Source: Gonocerus acuteangulatus (taxonomy: Eukaryota; Arthropoda; Insecta; Hemiptera; Coreidae). Taken from it: a stretch of DNA of 64,000 nucleotides. Below the pieces are notes generated by a model. That model made no database searches. It had not been told where the DNA came from and saw nothing but the letters and a program-made list of their open reading frames with translations. Below are positions 1 to 11,285 of the stretch, piece after piece. The stretch spans positions 52,406,774 to 52,470,773 of the forward strand of contig OX328127.1 of assembly GCA_946811695.1 (NCBI GenBank), in the 5' to 3' direction. Made by a program: the position numbers and the translations under genes. How positions within the stretch are numbered: the first letter of the stretch is position 1; every line of letters starts with the position of its first letter.

Positions 1-333
1 AAAACATTATATTAAATAAAATTAAAGAATGTGCATTAACATGTATGATTTAAATTGACTACAATTATTAATTATAATTAATATATTTTCTCCGGAATGC
101 TTATAAATAAATTGCGGCTTCGAATCCTGATGTGATTATTGATTTCTTTGGGAAAATACGAAATACAAAACACCTACCCTGTTTTGAAAATTGCAGTAAC
201 CTGTAAATAACAGATATCTTGATTGCCAATGAAACATTAAATTCAAATCAAAAATCCTAAATAAATTCACAAAACCTTTTTTATTTCTATGATATTATTA
301 ATAATAAGATTTTAAGTATTATGTTTATTAAAT
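1..333. other. AT-rich DNA, no feature seen
   Basis: There is no ORF of useful length and no recognisable repeat. The base composition matches the AT-rich background of the window. Confidence 0.5.
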
Positions 334-525
334 GCTCGGTGGCGTTGAGGATTAAGGCGTGAGCACTTCTTCGTGGGTTCGATTCCCACTATGGGTTGGT
401 GGCTTTTCTTTGGAAAAAAGAAAAGGCATCAGCCCTAACCTGGATGGAAGATGGTGGTAACCTATAGATAATCCGTCCTTAACTTCTTAGATAATAATAA
501 ATGGACGTTAAAATTTAAATTAAAT
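334..525 (+). repeat. tRNA-derived SINE, family A
   Basis: The head has a box A-like segment (gaggattaaggcgtgagc) and a clear box B (gggttcgattccc), the two internal RNA polymerase III promoter blocks of a tRNA. The body follows (ggtggcttttctttgg, then ggtggtaacctatagata), ending in an AT-rich tail with ggacgttaaaatttaaat. A longer copy lies at 22985-23207 and an inverted copy at 5226-5422. This copy lacks part of the anticodon-arm region present at 22985. Confidence 0.8.
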
Positions 526-1873
526 TATATTAAATGCCTATTGAAGAGGAAACAGAATACATCCCTTAGAGATGTTCGCCAAACTTGAGTGAAAGTAAGC
601 CATTTGAGAATTACTCATCTCATTCATATATTGGCAAACATATCAGTGTTCATTGATCTGCCAAAAAATAAATATTTTTTGTAAATATGCCTAACATTTA
701 CTAAAAATTAATGAGTACATTTAAATAACGTTCAAGTGATCGCTAAGCTGTATATAGAACAAAGCACGAGAACTTATCATCTTTATGGCCATTTTACATT
801 TTTAAAGCACTTCTGTCAAAACATTTACATGTTCGACAACTTCATTGACTTATTCAGTAACTGAAACTGGTATGTAGAAAAAACATTTCCATTTCGAAAC
901 AAGTCAGAAAATACACTATTTATATATGTTTGAAATTCTAACTGAATATGAATAAGGACTACACTATTTAAATAGACTGATTAGTAAGCTAGTATATATA
1001 CTACTGAGTGAACTTAACATGATTAACTAGCTATGATGTTTTCTTTAGTATTTTATTGTATAGTTTATTTATATATTTCTTCATGCTGTTATTCTTATAT
1101 TCTCTTCCTAAAGAATTGTTATTAATTCTAATCTGAAAATCATCTGTAAAATCTTTAACCATCTGTTGAATGCTATCAACTGTAAATCTCTTATCGCCAA
1201 AGCTGCGAAGAAATTCAATAAATAAAAAGTATACTGTACAATTGTTGAAACTCGAGGTAAGAAACGTCAACAAAGAAGTTTTACCACCATGTAATAATAA
1301 ATACTTCTTTAAAATATAAATACAAATTATTCAGAATCATTTACATATTCTTCTTCCTTTGATTATTTCTTTTTTCTTTGTTTGAGCATTATTACTAAGG
1401 TGATATTTTCTTTTTAATTTTTACTGTTTCTTCTTTTGTAAAATTGTATAATTAAAATTTAGCATAAATGAATAAAAGTACTTTTACAACAGGAAGTGTA
1501 AATAATATAGTGGAATAAGCTTGTATTTTTTGATGCACACACAAATTATGTATAAAAGTCTGATAACAAAATTAAATGAAATAAAAACTGCTTCTTTCAT
1601 ATTTGCGTAACTATGCGCATTCATCAGCAAGGTTGTTAGTTTACCTTCCATAAATAGTATCGTTATTTTTATTTTCTTTGGAACATCTGGAAGGATGATT
1701 AATGCAGTTGTGTATAGAGCAACCCAATTCAGTTGGGCAACCATACCTAATAAAGTTCCACCTTCTCCTAATAAACATTTTTTTCATTATGAGATGCAGG
1801 TAGTTAGCCGTTGAGGTGATGGTTTGCCGGTGAGAAGTCAAGAAATGTTTGGGATTCGGCTAAAAGAAAATGT

Positions 1874-1877
<4 letters not shown>
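526..1877. other. AT-rich DNA without identifiable gene
   Basis: Only short ORFs occur, for example an 80-codon minus-strand frame at 1031-1273 rich in Asn, Lys and Phe, as expected by chance in AT-rich DNA. I recognise no domain, splice structure or repeat. Confidence 0.4.

Positions 1878-1958
<81 letters not shown>
1878..1958 (-). repeat. 81-nt poly(T), likely poly(A) tail of a minus-strand retroposon
   Basis: An uninterrupted run of about 81 T. Read on the minus strand it could be the poly(A) tail of a retroposed sequence lying to its right (from 1959). I could not identify the body or find a convincing target-site duplication, so simple homopolymer expansion is an alternative. Confidence 0.5.
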
Positions 1959-1964
<6 letters not shown>

Positions 1965-3393
1965 CTATAATGCGAATGTTTTGGCAGCTTTTTTTCTGCT
2001 GTAAATGGCGACCCTTATCTGAATAGATATGGTTTTTATTTCTGAGCGATCAACTGCAGGGTTATTCTGCACTTAAATTATATGACCGTGGAACTACTCT
2101 GGCTTCGCCGCTATTTTATTTATTAATTCCTTTTTATTATGTACTATATTTTATCGAACAGGTTGGCACTCTTTAATATTTCTACCAATTTTCTTTTGTT
2201 ACCTGACGAGTCCAGTAAGAGTTCTGATGCAGTTCGGCGCGGAACCCCGAAGTATCTATCGAATGTTGAGCTTCACACATGATGATGTGTATACATGTTG
2301 ATACTTATTACCGAATTATAATGAAAATTACCATACACAGGAATGGCGTTAGTGACCTTAAGGGTTGACACGCCATTATAATAATTTAAAAAAAAACAAA
2401 AACATGGGATGAGGGTTCTTTGTTGTGATATGGACGTGAGGTTCGTTTGGCATATTCTCAGAACTAACGGTTAAATTGGTCTTTCTCCCCCTCTAGACAT
2501 TTAGTGCTGACGAAGGCTGTCAAAGAGAATGCTGAAACGTTCACATTATAGATTTTTCTGAAGATCTGTCATTTTCCCTTAGCCCAATCCCAACCATTCC
2601 TTGACTTTTTAATTTTTCTATTTGATTTTGTTCAGAAGTAGCCCATAGCTTCCCGAGTTATATTTCGCTGATTTTTGCAAAAGCGTGTTCCTCATTAGTT
2701 CTAGCACCACATGGCATCGTTTTCCTTACCACTGTAATATCGAACAGATCTGTTAATTAATCTTCACAGACCAGTGGTGTCTTGAATATCTCAAATCCAT
2801 GGAAGCAATAAGAAGAAGAAGAAGAATTATACATTGAATAGACATTAAAATAAGAATAAGTAACATATATATTTAAATGTAGGAAAATATTTGTACTAGG
2901 TAGGTTGAAGGAAAGTTAGCCGTTTATATCAGCCGAAGCGTGTAATCTGGAATTTGGTGATGCGTTCAGACTCTCTCCCATAGCGGGGAGTTTTGGCTGA
3001 GGCTCTAAATAAGTTGATTTTCCACCCTGTTGGCCACCCCTCATCAGATTAGTTCACAATCTGCCTCCAGTTGCTTTTGCTCGGATTATGGAAGGCGTGA
3101 GTCCTCTCCAACAAGTATGTCGGATTTATGAAGGGGGATAGGAAATCAAAACCTTTCCTTCCATCCATCTTCGTATTCAACTGATAAAATGAGGACTTAT
3201 AATACATTATATTTAACACGTAATATTTTATGCTAGGTGTTACCCGGCGTGCCATGCTACACCTACTTTCTTCATCTAGAAAAGCAAAACTAAATTAGAA
3301 ACCATATAAGTACTATTAAAATGTAATAATGCATATCTGTTACTGTTCGGGTTTACAATTTAGAACCCGTGACCTCCAAACTGTGAGACCTAA
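1959..3393. other. Intergenic, mostly unassigned
   Basis: No ORF of note. It contains the short retroelement-end-like motif annotated at 2507-2540 and a GAA microsatellite near 2810-2825. Nothing else is recognised. Confidence 0.4.
2507..2540 (+). repeat. Retroelement-end-like motif (CTGANGAAGGCT...TGAAACGT)
   Basis: The motif resembles the 3' flanking region of some Penelope-like or CR1-like retroelements, where ctgaagaaggc is followed by gaaacgt. A very similar copy is at 36664-36696 (ctgaagaaggcttccaaaga then gtgaaacgt), and a minus-strand version is at 41307-41336. The family assignment is tentative. Confidence 0.4.
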
Positions 3394-3610
3394 ACGATAT
3401 TGACGTACCCAATGACGGCCCCCGAAGACCTACCCACGTGCCAAGTTTTGTCAAAATCGGTCAAACGGTGTGAATTTGTGTAAGGAACACACAGCTGATA
3501 GACGATTTTGACCTAGCCCATGACACTCCCCGGATCAAGACCTACCTGTGTGGCAAGTTTGGTCAAAATCGGCCAAACGTGTAGATTTGTATAAGGAACA
3601 AACAGACAGA
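3394..3610 (+). repeat. Two-unit direct repeat (about 108 bp each)
   Basis: Unit 1 (3394-3500) and unit 2 (3501-3610) share gacctacc, a gtcaaaatcggtcaaacg-type core, and tgtaaggaacacacag versus tgtataaggaacaaacag. The end gives way to a cagacagacagacaa tract. It looks like the remains of an interspersed element with internal tandem duplication. Confidence 0.65.
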
Positions 3611-4729
3611 CAGACAACTGATTTTTATACACATAAATTTGTGTGTGTTATATATTGCACACTTCAGCTTGTTCTGAGACCTGCATGCCATTATTCTGCA
3701 CGGACTCGCTAAATTATTTGCTTTACATGAGTCACACTTCTAACTTAGCCCTTTAAAGTATAATGGCTATCACAATGTTCAGACTACCTGGTCACAAATG
3801 TAGCTTTCAAAAGACACAAACAAAACTAGCAGCACAGATACCATCACCTGGCGCTGAAACCAATAATACATCGGTTTTTTTAGCGTAGCACAAAGGTCTC
3901 AAAACAAGTTAACATACTAAAAAGCTCGTTAAGAACCTCGTTAAAAGAAAACCGCACAAGACTGATAGCAACCAGGGATAGAATTGGACACTGCTTGCAA
4001 ATGCACACTTCAATGCGGACCTAAAAGTACAACACTAAAAGGTTGTAAACTTAAAGACAACTGAAACAAAACTCCCACGTAATTTAGTTGAAATATTGCT
4101 ACCTGATAGTTTTTATATCGTCACTAAACTTCAACACCGAAAGATAATCTATTTATACTCTAAACTATGAACAACTTTTTTTAACCTAATTGAGAATTTA
4201 TTTTGGCTTTTTGAGCCATAATGTACCTACATCCTCCAATAAATAAACATTCTCTCGAATTTTTATGATGGCAATTTATTTTATTTTTTGAATCATTTAT
4301 TCAACTAATTTTTTTTTAAATATTTGTTTCTTATTGTATTAATCGTTCAACTTCGGACTGGGATGAATTTCAACATTATTGCTTCCGTATAAGAGTCCTT
4401 CGCCAAAGTATCGGATTTTACAAATATAAATTTAGATATGGATATCTGGTGCTCAATATAGTAAGATGGGATTTATGGACTAAAAGCACATAAAATTGCG
4501 CCTACCAGTGAAATTTTCATACCCAAAAGAACGCAGAAAAGAAGAGTTAAGAAAAATTAAATAAAGAAAAAAAAAAGGAAAGATTGTTGAAGGAAAAAAC
4601 TTAATATATGACACATAAAAATAATATATGTTTTAAACGGAGTGCAGGAAACACAACAATGTTTTTGCAATCAACAATTGGACGTGTTTGTGTTTCATCA
4701 ACATTTGGGCTATTAACGCCGTGCTGCAT
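3611..4729. other. Intergenic, nothing identified
   Basis: AT-rich sequence with no supported ORF, RNA gene or repeat structure. Confidence 0.4.
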
Positions 4730-4861
4730 ACAGGTTGCCACCCTTTTCTGTAATGCCAAAAGCACGTGGTCGGTCACCCGTTCAGATATTTGCCACGTCC
4801 GTCGTTGCTTTACTTCGGTGATCTACGGGAACCGGTGCATTCAATGTGGCTATGGCCGTTA
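4730..4861 (-). repeat. 5S rRNA-derived SINE, inverted copy
   Basis: On the minus strand the sequence starts like 5S rRNA (aacggccatagccac, then ggttcccgtagatcaccgaa, then gtaaagcaacg) and runs through the 5S 3' half into the SINE body (agaaaagggtggcaacctg). It lacks the distal 3' tail seen in the 5679 copy. Internal changes make a functional 5S gene very unlikely. It belongs to the same family as 5679, 5918, 19751 and 48086. Confidence 0.8.
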
Positions 4862-5225
4862 AAGTAATTAATAACATTATTGCTTAAATATTTTAATAAT
4901 AATTTATTAATTCAATTAATTCAATAATAGCTCACAATGAGTTGACTTAAATTACGGTTTATCATTATAGGGTAGTTATGAGATATAATAAACAAACTAT
5001 CACCAAAATAAAGCTAATAAAAATGGTAAAAAAAAATGGTACAATTATTTCACAAATTTTTAAAACGAATCTTAGAAAATTGACATTTAATATAAGGCTT
5101 CTTTTAAAATTTAAGAATGAGCAATGATATTTAGGAAAAAATGTTGAATAAAAATTTGTAATAAAAATGGGAAAATCTAATTGAATACCGAAGACGTAGG
5201 TAATCACTCTCTCAATATTCTACTG
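4862..5225. other. AT-rich spacer, nothing identified
   Basis: Very AT-rich. The 80-codon minus-strand frame at 4965-5207 is Phe/Ile/Leu-rich and reads as a chance ORF in T-rich DNA. Confidence 0.4.
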
Positions 5226-5422
5226 TTTATTTATTTAATGTCCGTTCACTTATGATAACGTTTAAAGACGGGTAATCTACAGGTTACCACCTTTTCTGAC
5301 CTGGTTAGGGCTGATGACGTTTCTATTTTCCAAAAAAAAAAAGAAAAAAAGCCACCATCTAATGGGAATCGAACCCTCAACCCAAGGGAGTGCTTACGAC
5401 TTAGCAATCACGGCTAAACAGG
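5226..5422 (-). repeat. tRNA-derived SINE, family A, inverted
   Basis: On the minus strand it shows a box B (gggttcgattccc), the ggtggcttttt body, and the cctgtagattacccg and aacggacattaaat tail, collinear with the copies at 334 and 22985. The A-rich stretch in the middle is expanded compared with the other two. Confidence 0.75.
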
Positions 5423-5538
5423 GTTGCCAATGTAAGAGGAAGGAGATCGTTCGAAAGCTTCATATATTTCATGGATGAATATATGAACAAATATAGTTCA
5501 GGCTTGAATTTTGAACGGGCATGTCGGTCGGGGAAAAA

Positions 5539-5601
5539 AGTGCTAATGTTTCCAAAGCGTTCTTCGGGAACATTAGCACTTCGTATTAGTGCTAATGTTT
5601 C
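5539..5601. repeat. Hairpin plus third copy of a 15-mer
   Basis: agtgctaatgtttcc (5539-5553) pairs with gggaacattagcact (5566-5580) with one G-T mismatch. A third, direct copy (agtgctaatgtttcg) is at 5587-5601. This is a small structured repeat of unknown origin, just upstream of a 5S-derived SINE. Confidence 0.6.
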
Positions 5602-5678
5602 GTGTACTAACACATTTTTCGCCACGTCTGACGGTTGTGCCCCCATGCCCTTCTTTTTAAATAATAATAATAATAATT

Positions 5679-5866
5679 GCCAACGGCCATAGCCACGTTG
5701 AATACACCGGTTCCCATAGATCACCGAAGTTAAGCAACGTCGGGCGTGGTCAGTACCTGAATGGGTGACTGACCACGTGCTGTTGGCATTAGAAAAGGGT
5801 GGAAACCTGTAGATAGCCCGGTGCTAATAGCCAAATAGTTGATGCGCCGTAAAAAAAAAAAAAAAA
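5679..5866 (+). repeat. 5S rRNA-derived SINE, best-preserved copy
   Basis: The first roughly 114 bases follow metazoan 5S rRNA from gccaacggccatagccacg through gttaagcaacgtcgggcg and gtacctgaatgggtgac to gtgctgttggca. This includes the internal control region used by TFIIIA and polymerase III. A non-5S body (aaaagggtggaaacctgtag), a tail ending gttgatgcgccgt and 16 A follow. This is the SINE3-type layout: a 5S head, a body and a LINE-like tail. Confidence 0.85.
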
Positions 5867-5917
5867 TAATAAAAAATAAAAATAATAATAATTTTAATAA
5901 TGGAATTTATACCCAAC

Positions 5918-5993
5918 CGAAGCTAAGCAATTACGGGCGTGGATGTACTTGGATGAGTGGTCGCTACGGAAAATCGCGTGCTATTACATTAGT
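5918..5993 (+). repeat. 5S-SINE fragment
   Basis: It matches the 3' half of the 5S head (gaagctaagcaattacggg, tacttggatgagtgg). It differs from the neighbouring 5679 copy, with cttggatgag closer to genuine 5S sequence, so it derives from a different insertion rather than a duplication of its neighbour. Confidence 0.6.
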
Positions 5994-6758
5994 GTATAAA
6001 CATCTCCTTTTTCTTGTAGTTTTCAATCCGGCAGGTATTTACATTTGAATAACAGTTAAACGAGGTTATAAATTTGAAGTTGCAGCAGAAATGTTAGCAA
6101 GTGTGAAATCAAAATATTCCTTATCTAAAAATTCTAAACTTTCTGCTATTCGGATTTTTTTTTCCTATATGAATCCTTACCTCCAGTGCGGTCAGTAATC
6201 CGGACATTGCTCGCAGAGAAAGCAGATGGCCAGAAGAAATAATCAATATGTTCTCGAGTTGAAGATTCTGTTTGAAAATCTCCCCAACAATCGGGGGGGT
6301 TTGTCCACCCCCGACTCCCCATATCATTTTATAGTCTCCGTATCAGCCCTAACCCTCGAGCTCACAAACCCCTCATCGATTTTAAACAACTTCATTCTCT
6401 CCCTCTCAATGTTTCTCACCAGTCTTCTCAATGCTACAGTCATTTTGATTATTAAATGCATGTAAAAATTGAATTATTTTGCGATATTCCCAATATTTTT
6501 CAGACTACAGATATACGACTACTGTATTCCAACAATTCTATACATCTGGAACTTTGACATATCAAATAATAATGTTCTTAAAATCTAAGAGAAAGGATTG
6601 CAATAAATTATATTGAATATGAAGTCTCTTAATTAAGCTCTGTTCCAGTATCCTAATAATAGAGTATTCGTAACTGACATATTTATTTTTTATATCTATA
6701 TTAAAGAAATTCTTTACATAGAAAAAGTGATAATAAATACACGGAAATATATGAAATA
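5994..6758. other. Intergenic, no supported gene
   Basis: Two overlapping short ORFs on opposite strands (6121-6327 minus, 6226-6465 plus) cover a G/C-run-containing stretch, but neither shows a domain. I treat them as chance. Confidence 0.35.
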
Positions 6759-7489
6759 CTAGCGGAATATCCGTGCTTCGTCACGGCAGATAAGTAGTTA
6801 TTTTATTGTGTTAAATATTGTATCACCAAAATTAACTTGATTACTTATTGTTGTGCAGTTTATTATAGCACGGTTCCCGTCGTACTATAAGTTTTTCCTC
6901 AATTGATAAGTGATGAAAGTATAATGTTTCTCGACATTGGGGAGCTCCTGACCAGTGTCAAGAAAAAGATAACGTAGAGATAACCCGTTATCTACAGTTT
7001 AGCAGTAACAGCAGTTTAACCAGTACAGGTTAAAATTTGCTGTCAATCATAAATGTACGTTAAAATTTAAAAATGTATGCTTCCAAGATGTCATTTGGAA
7101 ACATCCATTATATTTGCGAGCATTACAAAGAAGCGTAAACTCTATGAGGGACAAAATCACAGTTTATTTCTAGTAATTCAAGGTCTGCAATCATAGTTGA
7201 AATGAAGCTCAAATAGAAATAATATTAAGAAATAAATACAATACGGTAACAGCTGACCGTTATCGTCCTAGCAACGCATGCTGCCTAGAGGTGCCTGCTC
7301 TCTAACCAAATAAAACTTCAAACCCCTCTAAAAATAATTACCAATTTGAATATCAAAAAATCCTTTCTTAGCGAGTGTTAACATGCTAAATAGAGTGTCC
7401 ATGAAAAATTTCATATTTTTCTGTCAAGTGGTTTGGGCTAGGCGATGTTAGGTCAGTGAGTGAGTGGTATTTGAAAAATATATAGTAGA
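6759..7489 (-). mobile_element. Non-autonomous Helitron (731 bp)
   Basis: Read on the minus strand it begins TCTACTATATATTT (5' TC terminus) preceded by host A at 7490. It ends with a hairpin CCGTGACGAAGCACGG, about nine bases, then CTAG (6759-6762) followed by host T at 6758. TC start, subterminal hairpin, CTRR end and A/T insertion without target duplication are the defining Helitron features. There is no Rep/helicase ORF, so it is non-autonomous. Homologous copies lie at 16524-17900 and around 49.3-52.1 kb. Confidence 0.85.
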
Positions 7490-8918
7490 TATATGCAGAA
7501 AGAAAAACTTTATTTAATAAACAAATAATGATTGCTTGCCAAGTCTATTGGGTTGCTAAACACATAGCTTGCTAATCATTCTTTCGAAAATTTATATAAT
7601 TAATTATGGGAATGTCCTTTAATTTATTACCGGACCCCCCCCCCCGTAACTTTTGATCTAATTGTCTCACGAAATTCAGACTGGTACCACAATTTGTTGC
7701 TAATTTGTTGCTCTAGATTGAGCCCAATCACTATTATTTCAAAATAGGTCTAATGTACTAAATTTAGTGTGCTTATTCCAAAACTGTAATCGTTTTTGTT
7801 TTTTTTCTACCACGTACCTTTTTACACAAATAGCAGTTATACCTTAAATGTTTTAATGTAGCTTTGTGTATATAGAACTGAAAAGCAACCAGAATGCGAA
7901 CAAATTGTGCTGATAACATTGTTGAATTTATGAATATGCTTCATAACAACATAACAATGTAACAGACAAAAATAAATGCCTGATGGAAAGTGCAATCCAT
8001 GTTAAAGTAGCTTTAAAAAAAAAAAATCCCTCACCTACGTATAAGTGATGAACAATTTGAAAATCTTACAACTGAAGGCTCTAGATGTTCGGATCCGGTT
8101 AGGCGAAATGAACTATTTAACATGTTTTTTTTTTTTTTTTTATTTATTTTTTTACGGATGAAACTCTTAAAAATCAAAATTACACAAAACTGAAAAAATC
8201 AATTTCTATGTGCAAAAATACATCGAAAACGTTATTTTTTACAACCTCTCAATAATTTATATTGATGATTTAAAATTTTGAAACTGAAATAGAGATTTAA
8301 AATGTATTTGATTTCTCTTTACTTAAAGTTTTATTCAACTTTTTGTATTATTACCAAACGTGCGACTGATTTTTCTAATAAGTTAACCATTACCTTTTTA
8401 TAATAATGTGAAAAATTATATGACATTTTTGAAAGTTAAAGTTTTTAAGCGCATTTAAAAAAATTTGTATTTGTAAAAAGTTGTTTTCTATTTTTTTAAT
8501 AACTTTTAGTACAAATCTTTTTCCCCTTATGACTGCTATGAAAACATTGACAAGGAAACTAAAAAAAGTCCGACTCGCAGGAACTGCGTCATCTTAGCCC
8601 GGTATCGTTCTTACCCCTAGTGTCATCTGTAAAGATTGGAATACAAACATTCATTTTTATATTTTAAGAAACAAAAATCTAAACAGTGACATACCGGAGA
8701 ACGGAAGATTATAAGAATCAGACTTTACAGGAATCTGACAATACCTAGTAGCTACAGGAAATTCACCGCTTCCTCCCTTATTCTTAACTCTCTTAGCTTG
8801 TCCACGTGATGCTTTGTTTACATACCTGGTAACAACACCTCTCGCAGACTCTATACGTTAACTAACATTGTCAACGTTATTAGAATAGAAACAATTACAT
8901 ACATTTCTCTGTTATAAT
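7490..8918. other. Intergenic; includes a family-D repeat copy
   Basis: Mostly AT-rich with a C run (about 7626-7645) and T runs (around 8126-8140). At 8569-8630 lies tccgactcgcaggaactgcg plus ttacccctagtgt, a repeat segment also found at 56291-56355 and, more diverged, at 49026-49110. No gene is seen. Confidence 0.5.
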
Positions 8919-10238
8919 TAGGGAACGGATTCTTAGGTTTTCACCTATTTTTTTCCGTTCTCCTAAACATGATAATGATAGGTTTTTTATACGATTCGCG
9001 TCTTGTACTATCATTCATGCAAATTTAGAAGTACCTAAAAAAACCTAGTCAGGATGATATCACCTAAAATCACCTAAATAATGATGGAATGACCTAGACA
9101 GACCTAATCTTCAAAATAGAAGATACAATTCTATGAACTAATTTCCTCCATAAGGGAAATTTTACTAGGAGTATCGCTTCCCCCAGAGCCCCATTTTAAC
9201 GCGCTGAGGAAAACATAATAACAATTGTTGACGCTTTGGATATGAATGAAGCAGCTGCCATTTCTAAAGCTTCGATGCTCCTCCAGAACAACGAGCTCCA
9301 TGCTGCATTCGCATTCCTAAGAGCACATTGCTTAGATCTTCCTAATCTCATTGGAAAATTGGAATGGTCAACACTGGAGCCAAAAGATGCTATGAAATAC
9401 TCCCCTATGACGTCTTGTGACGTAAACGGGTGTATCATTATCTTTTTCCGCTTTTAAAGAATTTCGCCGTGGAAAACCTAGGCACCTATTTGGTAGTTTA
9501 CTGTAACAAGGGGTAATAGCTATTTTAGTTTCATATTTTCCCTTCTAAATTTTTACAAGATTTAATTATTTCATTTTTAACTTAATTAAATACCCTTCTA
9601 TAGGCAGTGAAATTCTTCCTGATGTTCTTTAGAAGTTGGAACTCTTTAGCAGAGAAACTTAAAAATCTCTTTTAAATAATTGTTTTGTTTTATGTTCTTA
9701 TTTATGTTTTTTATTAATGTATGTTTTATTGTATAATTTAATTTATTTTTCTTTCTTTTTTTTTAAACATCGTTTTATTTATAAAATGTATTTTATTTAA
9801 ATAAATTTCATTCACTTTGTTTTTTTAAATAAATATTTTGTTGAATATTTGGCCTACTTATTCTTTTTTTTTAAATAATAACTTATATTTCATCATTTTT
9901 ATTTGCTAATCTTTTTTTTTTTTCGTTTCGAATGTTATTTATTGTTTATTTTTATGTCACTATATATACATATTTATTGATGAATTATAAATTAACCAAA
10001 TTATTAATGATAATAATATAATAGGTTAAACTTATTCTTCGTACCTATTGAAACAATTTTATCACCTAAAATGGATTTTTAAATAAAAAAGGCCTATTTT
10101 TTGAACCTACCTATTGAAAACATTTTTATCACCTAAAAACCCTAAAATTCAATTTTAAATAAAAACCTAAAAAGACCTCTTATGCCTGTTGCAAAAACCT
10201 AATTGGGTGCTTATTTTATCCTAAAACTCCGGTCCCTG
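8919..10238 (+). mobile_element. Degenerate hAT-like DNA transposon (1320 bp)
   Basis: The left end is AGGGAACGGATTCTTAGG. The right end, read inwards, is CAGGGACCGGAGTTTTAGG, an imperfect TIR with the CAGGG start typical of hAT elements. The ends are flanked by gttataat (8911-8918) and gtaataat (10239-10246), an 8-bp duplication with one mismatch. Inside is a CGBP1-like C-terminal coding fragment. Both ends contain repeated cacctaaa-type motifs, possibly subterminal transposase sites. Confidence 0.65.
9215..9522 (+). pseudogene. CGBP1-like / hAT-type transposase C-terminal fragment
   Basis: A readable frame (from before 9236 to about 9440) encodes DMNEAAAISKASMLLQ and MKYSPMTSCDV. After a break, a second frame encodes FAVENLGTYLVVYCN and then a stop. 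The combination of a K(Y/F)xPxTSxDVER-like motif with a terminal ENLxxYLVVYCN motif is characteristic of CGG-repeat-binding-protein-1-like proteins, which derive from hAT transposases. The frame is broken between the two motifs and the DDE core is missing. Family recognition is from memory of the motifs. Confidence 0.6.
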
Positions 10239-10407
10239 GTAATAATCTATGAATGACTTATAAATAAATAAAAATCACAGCCTTTATATTTATTTAATTA
10301 AAATATGAATAAGTGCTGCATAAATAATGTAAGAATTGTTAAAATTTGTTTACTGATTTTGCGGATGATCAAGTCGTTACTTCTCCAGATGTGGATACTT
10401 CCTTTGG

Positions 10408-10590
10408 AGGGGTCTCCCGTGGTCTAATGGCTAGCGCCTTGGATTCATTAGCGGGAGATGGTGGGTTCGATTCCCAACGACCGGCAGGAATTTTATCATC
10501 CCACGGCTCGCTGGTAAAATTCCTCGCTGCACCCTGGATGTCGCCGCTAATGACCTAGATGTAGATGCGCCGCAAAAAAAAAAACAACAA
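10408..10590 (+). repeat. tRNA-derived SINE, family B
   Basis: The head is ggtctcccgtggtctaatgg (box A region) followed by gggttcgattccc (box B). The body contains an inverted repeat (gaattttatc...ggtaaaattc). The tail is cgctaatgacctagatgtag plus atgcgccgc, then A. Related copies: 35318-35500 (+), 33735-33831 (-), 40140-40300 (degenerate), and tail-only copies at 14297 and 61366. Confidence 0.8.
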
Positions 10591-11040
10591 AAAACCCCCT
10601 TTGGTGGGTACTTAGAATCATGGGATTTAATTTAAATATTTTCTACAACTTTGAAATTCACCTAAACAAAGATGTTTAAATTTCGGTTACATTTTGAGTT
10701 ACGTATTCGAGAAAAATATTAAGGGATGTCCCGTAAATATGTAATCAAATTTTGAGAATGGATAGTACACTTCAAAAGGAACAGGGAAGTTTATAGAAAG
10801 TATGGTTCGATTCTCAGTAAGGGAGATATTATACTTTTTCTGTTTTCTTAAAGATTGCTTATTTTTTTACAAACAAAGCTACAGTAGGCTCCGTCCGAGT
10901 TGGTCGGACAGAAAAGCAAATGATACCCGGAGGTTTAGTTTCAAAGCTGGTAAGGGAATTCATACATTCAGGGATTTGCATACTTCAACTACCTATCTTC
11001 ATATTAGGTATTTACATTACCTCATGTATAACAGACCTGT

Positions 11041-11046
11041 GTATAT

Positions 11047-11079
<33 letters not shown>

Positions 11080-11172
11080 TATTTTTTAGAGTTCTTCGCT
11101 GGGGAGAATTAACGATCGATTGGGTGCTATTTCGCATAAATCCCTTTCTGCTTCGTCAGACAGTTGTCCTTG

Positions 11173-11239
<67 letters not shown>

Positions 11240-11285
11240 TCCTCCTTACAGTAACCCTGTATATATATATATATATATATATATA
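11041..11285. repeat. Cluster of (AT)n microsatellites
   Basis: Three (AT)n tracts at about 11041-11080, 11176-11236 and 11261-11285, separated by short unique pieces. Long Tyr-Ile frames over this region on both strands are artefacts of the repeat. The flanks 10591-11040 and 11286-12050 contain no supported gene. Confidence 0.9.

Noticed and set aside
5679..5792. Functional 5S rRNA gene
   Set aside because: Multiple substitutions, a non-5S body and tail with poly(A), and several equally diverged copies show it is a SINE head.
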